Origin: a virus
IMG/VR virus record: IMGVR_UViG_3300009509_000115
Coordinates: 1 to 29,082 of that record
Reading direction: 5' to 3' (one strand)
Length of the DNA stretch: 29,082 bases
A program made the translations under genes and the position numbers. The notes beneath the pieces were generated by a model. It was not told the origin of the DNA. It made no database searches and worked only from the letters and a program-made list of their open reading frames with translations. The number at the start of each line of letters is the position of its first letter. Position 1 is the first letter of the stretch. Below, piece after piece: positions 16,778 through 25,765 of this stretch.

Positions 16778-18828
16778 TAATCTGTACTCCCAACTCCAAG
16801 CGGCTCAACAGAACCACCCTCGGCTCTCGGTCTAAGGTCACTCGGCTCAACAAACTCTACTGTAATCGTGCGAGGAATTAGATCATAGCCATCGAATTCC
16901 GCTATATCATAGCCATCTATCGTTGCACTTATCGTAGAAAATGTAGCAATATCACTAGTTAATGTGGCTTCAAATACACCCGTAGTTGCCCCATATGCAT
17001 CTAATACCTCTGTAACAGTTGACAACTCACCCTTAGTAGCCGATATTTCTACATCTACGGTACCAGGTGGCAATCCAACAGCCAATCTGGCGCCGTTATC
17101 ATCTAAAGGTATTACATTAATATTGATATGATAACCTATCAATTGTTTTATAGGATCCGCTGTAAATATACTATTTTCAAAATCAGTAACGCGAGGAAGG
17201 ATACTTTTAACGTAATCAATCGCATCAGCCTGAAAGCTATTAAGTATATTTTCAATACACGATGTCATAGCACTATAATTATCTAACACACTGCTATAAT
17301 TATCTAAAATCCATTGAGAATCTATACTTGCTGGAAATACGCTCCTGACACACTGAGTTACTCCATTTATGACTGCATCCAAGTCCGGAAGTTCTGGTAT
17401 TTCCGTATTAAATTTATAACTAGGAAATCTATTATTAAGGGCATCTTTTTCTGCCTTAATGGCCGGATGGCATCCTAAACCTATGAGATCATGACGAATT
17501 AATTCGTCATGATTGATGTCTACACTAAATGCCCGCTGTACTCCTATATATGATGGAACTATGGGTGCAAACCGCCACGTAATATGTCTGCCAGGGTTGT
17601 ACAGAGCATAACCATCCCAATCTCCATAGGTGGACTGATCTCTGGTCAACACCACATTTTTATTATCTAAAACCGTTTTTATTTTCCATGTTCCGTTGTT
17701 ATCGATAGCATCTGGGTAAGTTGACAAAGTTCTACGATCCGAAATTTCCAAGTAGTAGTTACCACTAGCCATAGAGGCATCAAAACTCACAGTGTCTGTG
17801 CCAAATCTAATATCGTCAGTTGCGTTACCGACATCTATATGATTGATATATGTAGACAAATAACCATCAGTGACTTCTGGATTTGGGGTCTGATATAAAC
17901 GCAAAACTCCCGAACTATCTACAGAAGTTACCGCAAAACTGTTGCCACCCACTTTTAATATATAAGGCACATCCTCAAGTTCAATTTGGCCATAATCAAG
18001 TCCCCTAGGAAAGAAATCTCTTATGCTAAGAAAATCACTTCTCCTATCTGCCGAATAAAATCTTAGATCAAAACTAAATACACTACTTCCATAAACGACT
18101 GACATAAATCCATCAGTTCCGTCTATGCTATTTTGCTGAATTACAGATGGACAAATTTCATCTGCATCGCCACAACCATCACAAGAACCGCCGCTTCCAC
18201 CACAAGGAATTGCTATACCTAATTTTAAAAGAGCTTTTATCATCTCCCACAATGCAGCTAATGCGGCCAAAATGCCCAGTACGTTCTCTAATTCTTTTAC
18301 TATAGAGACAATCTTAAAAGCAATGGCAGCCTGCGCGTCAGTATTAGCATCCTTAAAGGCACTAATAAGCATATCAATATTTTCTATAATTTCTTCAATA
18401 AGCGGGAAAATTACAGTAAAAATATATTCTACAATAGCTAGAACGATTTTAATTACACATATAATAATTGCCGGCACTGCCAACTGTGGAAAGATCAAAA
18501 TGAAATCTGGCAGACAAGTTCCGAACAATCTTATAAGAGCAAATATTAAACAGAATGGATTAGTGAGACAACATAAAACATCGATAATACAAGCGATCAT
18601 TCGAATTACCACGGTAATCATCCCGTATGCCGATGTAAATGCAGATAGTAATCGTGCATGATCGGCAATAACATCACCAAGATTTTTGGTAGCACTTGGT
18701 AACGGCGATGGTTTTATAATAGCCCCAGCTGGACATGTACATTTCAGTTTGTCTACAAATTCAGGATAAGTAACAGGAACCATTCCGTCGCTAGGGTAAC
18801 TCGGTTCATCTTGTTTGGGCTTCGTCAT
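16777..18828 (-). CDS. baseplate-cluster protein with hydrophobic cysteine-rich segment and Ig-like C-terminus
   Basis: A 683-residue protein of unrecognised family. After a polar N-terminus (CxC at 30 and 32), residues about 68-145 are strongly hydrophobic with six cysteines (80, 86, 87, 93, 105, 124), for example VIRMIACIIDVLCC and PAIIICVIKIVLAIVEYIF, long enough for two or three membrane-type helices. A second apolar helix lies at 183-207. It is followed by a C-x6-C-x2-C-x6-C cluster (209, 216, 219, 226) in a Gly-rich loop, which could bind metal or form disulfides. The middle (about 235-440) is beta-rich. Residues about 567-660 form an invasin-like Ig domain (VDVEISATKG, GVFEATLT, PRTITVEF). 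There are 15 cysteines, four DGY and one DAY. GGGAG precedes the ATG at 18828. A tail-tip protein acting on the host membrane is one reading; a buried scaffold is the alternative. Confidence 0.72.
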   Translation of the reverse strand: MTKPKQDEPSYPSDGMVPVTYPEFVDKLKCTCPAGAIIKPSPLPSATKNLGDVIADHARLLSAFTSAYGMITVVIRMIACIIDVLCCLTNPFCLIFALIRLFGTCLPDFILIFPQLAVPAIIICVIKIVLAIVEYIFTVIFPLIEEIIENIDMLISAFKDANTDAQAAIAFKIVSIVKELENVLGILAALAALWEMIKALLKLGIAIPCGGSGGSCDGCGDADEICPSVIQQNSIDGTDGFMSVVYGSSVFSFDLRFYSADRRSDFLSIRDFFPRGLDYGQIELEDVPYILKVGGNSFAVTSVDSSGVLRLYQTPNPEVTDGYLSTYINHIDVGNATDDIRFGTDTVSFDASMASGNYYLEISDRRTLSTYPDAIDNNGTWKIKTVLDNKNVVLTRDQSTYGDWDGYALYNPGRHITWRFAPIVPSYIGVQRAFSVDINHDELIRHDLIGLGCHPAIKAEKDALNNRFPSYKFNTEIPELPDLDAVINGVTQCVRSVFPASIDSQWILDNYSSVLDNYSAMTSCIENILNSFQADAIDYVKSILPRVTDFENSIFTADPIKQLIGYHININVIPLDDNGARLAVGLPPGTVDVEISATKGELSTVTEVLDAYGATTGVFEATLTSDIATFSTISATIDGYDIAEFDGYDLIPRTITVEFVEPSDLRPRAEGGSVEPLGVGSTD
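16849..17130 (-). other. invasin-type Ig-like domain of the 683-residue protein
   Basis: Residues about 567-660 show alternating beta strands with the order of bacterial Ig repeats: VIPLDDNGA, VDVEISATKGELS, GVFEATLTSD, TISATIDGYD and RTITVEF. Such domains are common in surface-exposed phage structural proteins. Two DGYD tetrapeptides, 24 bases apart at DNA level, lie in its last loop. Confidence 0.55.
17273..17307 (-). repeat. short direct repeat, 14 bases with 21-base period
   Basis: CTATAATTATCTAA (plus-strand reading) occurs at 17273-17286 and again at 17294-17307. It encodes a doubled LDNYS in the 683-residue protein (ILDNYSSVLDNYSA). It is a small internal seven-codon duplication. Confidence 0.75.
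17488..17513. repeat. perfect 26-bp palindrome inside a coding region
   Basis: The 13 bases ATCATGACGAATT are followed at once by their exact reverse complement. The block lies in frame in the 683-residue gene and encodes part of NHDELIRHDLI. It could form a cruciform in DNA or a hairpin of about 11 base pairs in mRNA. No function can be assigned from sequence. Confidence 0.9.
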
Positions 18829-18837
18829 AATTTCTCC

Positions 18838-21060
18838 CTATATCAGTCTTCCATCTCTTATTATATATCTAGGATTGCGTTTGTAATTCTGAATTACAGG
18901 TGCTTCTAAGATAATTGCACTTCCACTTTGAAGTGTCATATTTTGGCCACTTATAATATTAAATTGGCCAGGCGTCAGCAAAGTCATGCCCGACTCATCT
19001 ATAATTAATAAGTTTTCATCAGTGGTGTCTGGGCCGGTCCCAGATGTATTAGCACGCCTTACTTTTATAACGATTTTACCATCTCTAAAACGTTTTTTGT
19101 CTCTAGGCAACGATTGTGTTCTAGCAGCTCCTCTTCCAACAAATCTGGTGTCAACCTCATCACTTGAGTTTTCGCCAACAAAGTCAAAGCCTCCGACTTC
19201 TATAGCAATAGTGCCATCACTATGAATGATAGCACTTCTTCCTTGCCTATCTCTTCCAAGTCTTGCAACCAGTGCCCCAGCCGTATCTAATACCCACGAA
19301 ACTCTATCAATGGTATTAGCTCCAATGGACAATTCCAAACTGCCATCCATGTTGACTTGTGCGCTACGTCCACCAGCATTAGGTTGATTTGTTACTAACC
19401 CAGTCACAGTAGCATCTCTAATTGCAGAAGCCGCAGGATCATATATTGCGTTAATCTCCTGCGCAATTGCTAGGGGATCTGAATAATTTGCCTGAGTACC
19501 ATCGGTTGGTATTTCTGATGCCCTAAGATTGATATTGTTCTGCAGCAATGTTTTTGCAGTTTGTGTAATATCATGAAACGCCGTGCCTGCTTCTACATAT
19601 TTTGGCAAAGATGACGCTGCACTGCCATTTTCTACCCAACTGGTTTTTTTACCTTTCAGACGATTTTCAATTTTATCAATATTCGTTTTTACTTTGATAC
19701 CACCGGGGCCAAACTGATCGTGGAAAATATCCTGATTATTTGCATTGCGATATAGCCCATCGGTATCATCGCGCTGCCCATCAGTTAATTTGCCATTAGA
19801 ATCAACTTTAAGAACACTTGATGTCTCTTGTCTTGTTAAAAAAGGAATGGTCCCGGTCTCTGACGTAGCTGGAATATTAAGGGTAGTCAACCCTTCTTTA
19901 TCTATTCTGAGTGCCCATCGACTCCTATCTCGTGCGTTATTTGCAGATATCATAGGGTTAGGAATACTATCTGATAGTACTGCTGGTTTCAGACTGCGTT
20001 CGCCTTCTCTATAAGCATAGCCCTTTTTGGTGTTTATTTCCATATGGTAGGCAACCGAATGTCTGTTAATTTCAAAAACATTAAGCAACAAGTCGCTTGG
20101 TGTTTTTCCCGTCGGCACTGGCAGAGTCGCTTTGTTTATATTTAACACATTGCCAAATATGTCTATAAGATTACCGTTTATTCTTTCAATTAATTCGTTT
20201 GGATAAGTTTGAGAAAGACTTAAGACATTGCTTCTTCTAGCGCGACGATCACTAGAATCGGACAAAATAATGTCGTCGCTTTGTAGTTTTATAAGCTCGT
20301 CTTGAAAATCTCCAACGGCCCAGCTTTTGGCGTATTCAAAAACAACTTCTCTGTTTTCTGTACGAGGCGGATTTCTAAACCGCTTATCTTCTGATGGGGT
20401 CGTACCTTGTGAAATAGGGGTGCGAGTATAAAGAGAAGTCTGCTTAGATGGATCCCAACCAACTTGTTCCAAAACTTGTTCAGAATCAGGATCGGTTAAG
20501 AAGTTAACAAATTCTTTTTCGCTTTCTTCAGTTCTTATATCTCGGCGCACTATGCCGCTTGTTTTTATGCCAGCTTCAGAAATATGATATTCAGTTGGGG
20601 ACGCTATTCCTATAGAACACCGAATGGAATGATCAGCTGCATTATAAATCACGCCTTCACCAAATTGGTTCTCTAGGATGATATCGCCATTATTATTTAA
20701 ACGCAACTGAGAACCAGTGGCTCCTTGAGCAACTATATCTCCAGATTCTATATACGGAAAACTTATATCATCATAATCTACTTCCGCAGTATCTATAGAA
20801 TTACTATATGAAGCAGACAAAGGAGCCGTGAATACTGGAACATATTGTTCGGCTGATAACATACTAAGGGCAATAACATTGCCTTTGCGGAATCCCACAA
20901 ATATGCCCTCTCCATTTTTGCCAGGATAAGGATGTGGGATTGAAACAATAGGACCTTCTATGCCAGGATCATCAATCCATTCAGTATACATTATACCCCT
21001 AACATAATCTACTGAAGTCACTGTTGCCAAACGAAGAACGTTTGAGACTAGTCTACTCAT
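18838..21060 (-). CDS. baseplate spike protein with N-terminal OB-fold
   Basis: A 740-residue protein in the position of Mu gp45 / P2 V / T4 gp5, which caps the tail tube and pierces the cell envelope. Residues about 8-85 have the OB-fold pattern of this family: ATVTSVDYVRGIMYTEW, then GPIVSIPHPYPG and GEGIFVGFRKGNVIALS. The following parts carry short G-D-I/L-x-L beta repeats (NNGDIILENQFGEG, DGSLELSIG, DGTIAIEVGG), consistent with a beta-helical spike, and the end reads SGQNMTLQSGSAIILEAP. I see neither a lysozyme domain nor an HxH iron-binding tip motif near the C-terminus. The ATG at 21060 is preferred because AGAGGA lies five bases upstream. An in-frame GTG at 21084 lacks such a site. 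The start overlaps the hub gene's stop by eight bases (ATGAGTAG). No DGY tripeptides are present. Confidence 0.83.
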   Translation of the reverse strand: MSRLVSNVLRLATVTSVDYVRGIMYTEWIDDPGIEGPIVSIPHPYPGKNGEGIFVGFRKGNVIALSMLSAEQYVPVFTAPLSASYSNSIDTAEVDYDDISFPYIESGDIVAQGATGSQLRLNNNGDIILENQFGEGVIYNAADHSIRCSIGIASPTEYHISEAGIKTSGIVRRDIRTEESEKEFVNFLTDPDSEQVLEQVGWDPSKQTSLYTRTPISQGTTPSEDKRFRNPPRTENREVVFEYAKSWAVGDFQDELIKLQSDDIILSDSSDRRARRSNVLSLSQTYPNELIERINGNLIDIFGNVLNINKATLPVPTGKTPSDLLLNVFEINRHSVAYHMEINTKKGYAYREGERSLKPAVLSDSIPNPMISANNARDRSRWALRIDKEGLTTLNIPATSETGTIPFLTRQETSSVLKVDSNGKLTDGQRDDTDGLYRNANNQDIFHDQFGPGGIKVKTNIDKIENRLKGKKTSWVENGSAASSLPKYVEAGTAFHDITQTAKTLLQNNINLRASEIPTDGTQANYSDPLAIAQEINAIYDPAASAIRDATVTGLVTNQPNAGGRSAQVNMDGSLELSIGANTIDRVSWVLDTAGALVARLGRDRQGRSAIIHSDGTIAIEVGGFDFVGENSSDEVDTRFVGRGAARTQSLPRDKKRFRDGKIVIKVRRANTSGTGPDTTDENLLIIDESGMTLLTPGQFNIISGQNMTLQSGSAIILEAPVIQNYKRNPRYIIRDGRLI

Positions 21061-24000
21061 TATTTTCCTCTGCAGACCAGCCACCCACAGGAGGTGGCCG
21101 CAATCTAATTTCTACAGCATTTTTAAGTGTAGGATCCAGTGAAATGGCTTCTTGAGAAGCTGTTATGCCCAATGCCAACAATCTTTCTTCATCTGGGTGT
21201 AAAGTGCCACCTTGTGGCAATGCTTGACGTATCCTTCTAGTTTTTACCAATTTTGGATCTATATTAATTTTACTTAAATCATTATCTGTTCCCATATATG
21301 TAGAAACTGCTGAAGCATTACCACCTAAACCATCTTTGCCTATGCCATCTCGTGCTGCTCCTGGTTTTTCAGGATTAAGAAACCAATTTTTGACCACATC
21401 AGCCCGTTCGTTTTGTTCAGTATCATCCCCAAAAAATGTCATACAATAAATTCTATAACTTGAGTCTGGACTTGTTTTATCCAATTCAGTTTGAGCAACC
21501 AAAGAAGCATTAACTAATTGTTGATAATTTCTTATTGCATGTTTGCCACCTAACAAGTCGTTACTATTGTCATCAAATACAACTACTCCAAGCAGCGTGT
21601 CGCTGCGCGAAGGTTCTCTTCTAATTCTATATGAAGTTTGATGTGCACCAGTAGTCGTTTGCATTTTGCCAATTACATCTAATGGAGTTGGAATATACTG
21701 GCCGATGGGATGCCCGTATCTTAACTCTAATGTGGTAGTAAAGTTTCCTTGATAATTAAAATTATGTTGTATCTTAGTTATATAATATAACATTTGGCGA
21801 TGTGTTATATAGACTACATCTCCTAGTTGATAGAATTCGTTTCCTATAACTGTCACACGTCTCTGCCTAGATAATAGCATTACGGCATAAGGCGCACACT
21901 GATATTCAGCACTCTGAAAATATGGTTTGTGAAATGATTTATCACCACGCCAACCATATTGTCGCCACAAATCAAAATCTGCTGCAAATGCGGTATAGAC
22001 TGGGAAGCCACCTAAATCTCCTTCTCCCCCAACCATTGGAATCGTTCCAGTTACAGTGCAATTTGTTAATTCAGGTGGGTGCTCAGAAAAAGTAGAAGAT
22101 ATAATATGTTCGTCTTTAATAATAAAACGATCCTTAGATAAATGACCTAATGCATCACTAGTATCATCCTCTATTAATCTATTAAACATGCCTTTTAGCA
22201 TACTGCTTGCGCTAGTAATATTTGCTTTGCTTAGGCTTGTGTTTCCACTTGTTGACAACGAAGCTATTTCAATATTTTGATCTAAAGTTTTTCCTAGTAT
22301 TCTCATTAATTTAGATCGTTCGCTCACCAACTGTGCAACTCTATTTATTATATTTGCTATGTCCGTAGAGGGCGACGATACACCATTTCGTTTTGCTCCC
22401 ACTTTTGCTTTATCATATTCTGGATAATTTCTTAATTGTTGGCCCGTCAGACTTGCCAATTGTTCTAGTGCTTTTTTATAAACGCCTTCATTGCCTAAAT
22501 CGGTTGTATAATAGTTTTCAAGCTGACCCCTATATTCTTGTTGTAAATTCCTTTGTGCCACAGAATTAAAAAGACCACCGTTTGTTCTCAATTGCACATT
22601 TTTAGATGACTGCTCAAGCAAATTTTTTAATGCTTGGCGTTGCTTGGGCTCCAATGGATTATTCGCATCTATGGCTTTATTTAGGGTGTTAACCTTATTA
22701 GTTATAAAAAACACCGACGCTCCAGATTTTGTACCAACAAAATTTTCTACGTCTACAACATTTGAAACACCTAACAGGGCAGCTTCTTTTCTTATTTCCC
22801 ATTCTTTAACCATAATATCACGAATCAGTGACTGTTCGCGAGTTTGAAACAGGCTAATAAGAAAGTCAGGAAATAATTGAACGCCGCCAAATGCCTTTAA
22901 AGATAGCATTTGATCCATTACCGATGCAGGAGTTCTATTGTATTGAGGCGGCCTAAATACAATGTGACCTTGTGTATCACAATAGAATTCAAAATTTAAA
23001 GTATCAGCTACATTCTGACAAAGTTGTTTTAATGGTTGCCAACTGCTTTTCCACATATCAGGAAGAGATTCTCTTAATCTTAGCACAAAAGCTTGAATAT
23101 CATAGTCCTTATCATATTCGTCTGATACTATAAAGTAGTTTTTATCTCTGTTTCTTATAACATCTTCTCTACGTCTAAGAGTAGCAAAAGTCAGCTTGTC
23201 ACCAAATAATCTATATTCTTCCTCACTTGTTATGCTGGCCAGATCATAACTAACATCATTGCCAGCCACTTGTATTATATTATTTTGCAATTGATCAGTG
23301 CTTTTTGCCAGCTCTGATAAATTGGTGCCAATAGTATCCGCCCGCTCTTGATAGGAATTTAATTTGGCTTGGATGCTTGCGGTCACATATTGATTGGAAA
23401 TATCGTTACTTGATAAATTGGCTTTCTGGTCTTCAAGCTGAGCTATTTGATTTCTAAGTTGTTGAAGTTCAGCAGACTTGTCAGTAATGCGTTGCTGTAA
23501 TGAAATAGCTTGCGCAAGATCAAAAGGATCAACGTTAATAGATTTAAATGGAGAAAAATTACCATGAGTTTTAACGAGAGAATTCTGCACATTTAGAAAA
23601 GAATGGAAATAATCCCTGCCACTATTTAGCGTAGTGTCTGGCACAAAAGCACCGGTATTAAGCGCACTCTGTACAAAAGTAGCAGGATTATATGGTTTTC
23701 CAGTAATTAAAATGCTAAGAACATTGGCAGCATCCATATTATCAAAAGCTGTATTAGAAACAAAAAATCCTATATCACGACGCAATGCCTGACTACTTAC
23801 TCTCGTACCATCTTTGGGATTTGTGTTGTGCATGTCATAAGTAGCAGTCATTATTCCCTCTTTCCACTTATAAACCAATCCCGGAGCATGCTGATAAATT
23901 CTTATTAAGTTATTGCCAATGGTTAGAATATCTTGTGCCATATCTTCTTTTGAAGTTATCCGCTTGCCCGTATCTGGTCCACTATTGAAATAAAACTGGT

Positions 24001-25765
24001 AATTCTGTAGCTGGCTTAGCAATTGTTGATTCGCAACACTTAATTTTAACTTGCCGGTCGGAAGCCCAGTAGCTTTATCTGTCTCAATATCAAAAGGAGT
24101 AAGCGGATCATATACAACACCTTGTGTTTGATCTAAGGAAGGCTGTTCATTATATCTTGAAACTTCAAGCCAATGCATGTTAGAAGAGCCAGTCACGTTA
24201 AGTACATAAGTGCCCGAGGAAGCATCAAAACGATCTTCAACGCTAGTTACTAATCCACCAAAAACATGTGTGGCATTTTCAGTGGACAGAGTTAAAGTTC
24301 TTATCTTTTTAAAAGTTTCAAAATCTGGAAATTTTCCAGCCCTCACCCATTCATTACGCAACAATCTTTCATCTACTTCCACACCGCCTTCTTTTAGCCC
24401 TAATACGTTGGCACCAAAATTCATAGCACCTTCAACAGTAAATATGTTTGTATTTTCATCTATATTTTCGCCCTCGCCCAACCTGCGCGTGCCGCCATCT
24501 ATAAAAATATTTATTGTATCCATGGGCTGAATTATAGATTTACCTAAGTAGAAAGTGCGCATCTTATTTCTTGCATATTGCATTTGTAGCCTTATGTCTT
24601 CGCGGAATGTATTGTCATATGCGCCCGTTAAGATAGATTTATTCATACCTTCTTGATATAACTTAAGACTTGTCATTATGGTAGTAAACAACGCCTGCTC
24701 GGTGGCATTCAATGCTTGATTATCAGGAACATCATCCAAATTGTTGGTATTTATTTCCAATCCTATAGCATCTATCACAGCGCTAACCTCAGAGCCTGCA
24801 CTCAATCCAACACTAAAACTAATGGTACTTTTGCCATTTTTCTTTCTTTCATTGCTTAATAATTCGTCAGTAATTTGAGCAGTATTTAATGATCTGCCTG
24901 TTGCAGCATCTAATCTGTTTACAATATTAGACATTGCAGTTTCACGCAATGCAGCTTCAATATCTTCTTCCGTAACAAATAAAATTCGGTATGGATCCTC
25001 TAAATTTAAACTAAGACTCCCACTACCATCCAATCCAAGAGCGGTAGAAATATTGGTCACTGTAGTAATCTCAAAAACACCATTGCCAAACCCTAACTCT
25101 TCCAAGATCGGCAGATCTGGATCAGCAAAATAAGTAGTGGTTCTCACCGGCTGTCTATCATAGATTACTCTTTTAAGTTCTTCCATAGAAGTGAATTCAT
25201 TTGAATTTCCCATTTCTTCGCTTGTTGATGAAATCAAAGAACCAATAATTGCGCCCGTGCTTATGCCCAAATCCGCAAGGGTTTCGATTTTGCTAAGCCG
25301 CTCATATTCTGACATAATGGAACATTTTCGTGCTATTAATCTTTTAGTGGCTCTGAATAACCATTGCTCTGAAGGATCCATATAAACAGGATTATATAGA
25401 TTTTGTAGAGATGAAAAAGCTCTTTTCTTTACTAACACACTTGAAACAGGTGCCTGAGTATATACTTGTCTTACGTTAGCAGCTTCAAGCGCTGGAACTT
25501 TTCCTCCTTGAATGTTTCCACCAACAATGACTTGCCGCCCGCTTTCAACATAATTGGGATCAAATTGTTCTTGAGACCGACCTAGTAATTTATCTAAAAC
25601 AGTATTCATTTTATCTTGTACTGCAAGAATATCTGATGTAGCACGACTTGGCTCACCAGGTTGTGGAAATCCAGCAATACCTAAAGCATCACCTATAGAG
25701 CTTAGTGCATTGCTAACAACTCCATCGCCTGCTGTGGTAACTTGCGAGGTAAGAATGATCGTCAT
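21053..25765 (-). CDS. very large baseplate hub protein (gp27 / D / gp44-like C-terminal region)
   Basis: A 1570-residue protein just upstream of the spike, where the trimeric hub gene of contractile tails lies. Evidence for a hub is strongest near the C-terminus: DTLNFEFYCDTQGHIVFRPP (921-940) and YQLGDVVYI..RQMLYYITKI..NFNYQGNFTTTLELRYGHPIG (1312-1355), the usual strand series of late-control-D, gp44 and XkdQ-type hubs. An earlier part (IIQPMDTINIFIDGG at 411-425; FGGLVTSVEDRFD and YVLNVTGSSNMHWLEVSRY near 502-538) resembles the first tube-like domain. Between them lie a coiled coil (about 755-830) and long helical insertions (about 960-1200). Mu gp44 and T4 gp27 are under 400 residues, so this protein is roughly four times the usual size. 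The ATG overlaps the upstream TGA (ATGA) with AGAGGA seven bases before. No DGY tripeptides occur. Confidence 0.8.
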   Translation of the reverse strand: MTIILTSQVTTAGDGVVSNALSSIGDALGIAGFPQPGEPSRATSDILAVQDKMNTVLDKLLGRSQEQFDPNYVESGRQVIVGGNIQGGKVPALEAANVRQVYTQAPVSSVLVKKRAFSSLQNLYNPVYMDPSEQWLFRATKRLIARKCSIMSEYERLSKIETLADLGISTGAIIGSLISSTSEEMGNSNEFTSMEELKRVIYDRQPVRTTTYFADPDLPILEELGFGNGVFEITTVTNISTALGLDGSGSLSLNLEDPYRILFVTEEDIEAALRETAMSNIVNRLDAATGRSLNTAQITDELLSNERKKNGKSTISFSVGLSAGSEVSAVIDAIGLEINTNNLDDVPDNQALNATEQALFTTIMTSLKLYQEGMNKSILTGAYDNTFREDIRLQMQYARNKMRTFYLGKSIIQPMDTINIFIDGGTRRLGEGENIDENTNIFTVEGAMNFGANVLGLKEGGVEVDERLLRNEWVRAGKFPDFETFKKIRTLTLSTENATHVFGGLVTSVEDRFDASSGTYVLNVTGSSNMHWLEVSRYNEQPSLDQTQGVVYDPLTPFDIETDKATGLPTGKLKLSVANQQLLSQLQNYQFYFNSGPDTGKRITSKEDMAQDILTIGNNLIRIYQHAPGLVYKWKEGIMTATYDMHNTNPKDGTRVSSQALRRDIGFFVSNTAFDNMDAANVLSILITGKPYNPATFVQSALNTGAFVPDTTLNSGRDYFHSFLNVQNSLVKTHGNFSPFKSINVDPFDLAQAISLQQRITDKSAELQQLRNQIAQLEDQKANLSSNDISNQYVTASIQAKLNSYQERADTIGTNLSELAKSTDQLQNNIIQVAGNDVSYDLASITSEEEYRLFGDKLTFATLRRREDVIRNRDKNYFIVSDEYDKDYDIQAFVLRLRESLPDMWKSSWQPLKQLCQNVADTLNFEFYCDTQGHIVFRPPQYNRTPASVMDQMLSLKAFGGVQLFPDFLISLFQTREQSLIRDIMVKEWEIRKEAALLGVSNVVDVENFVGTKSGASVFFITNKVNTLNKAIDANNPLEPKQRQALKNLLEQSSKNVQLRTNGGLFNSVAQRNLQQEYRGQLENYYTTDLGNEGVYKKALEQLASLTGQQLRNYPEYDKAKVGAKRNGVSSPSTDIANIINRVAQLVSERSKLMRILGKTLDQNIEIASLSTSGNTSLSKANITSASSMLKGMFNRLIEDDTSDALGHLSKDRFIIKDEHIISSTFSEHPPELTNCTVTGTIPMVGGEGDLGGFPVYTAFAADFDLWRQYGWRGDKSFHKPYFQSAEYQCAPYAVMLLSRQRRVTVIGNEFYQLGDVVYITHRQMLYYITKIQHNFNYQGNFTTTLELRYGHPIGQYIPTPLDVIGKMQTTTGAHQTSYRIRREPSRSDTLLGVVVFDDNSNDLLGGKHAIRNYQQLVNASLVAQTELDKTSPDSSYRIYCMTFFGDDTEQNERADVVKNWFLNPEKPGAARDGIGKDGLGGNASAVSTYMGTDNDLSKINIDPKLVKTRRIRQALPQGGTLHPDEERLLALGITASQEAISLDPTLKNAVEIRLRPPPVGGWSAEENNE
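21066..21071 (-). promoter_or_regulatory. ribosome binding site AGAGGA that decides the start at 21060
   Basis: AGAGGA lies inside the end of the hub gene, five bases before the ATG at 21060. No comparable site precedes the in-frame GTG at 21084, so the 740-residue form is preferred over 748. Confidence 0.72.
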
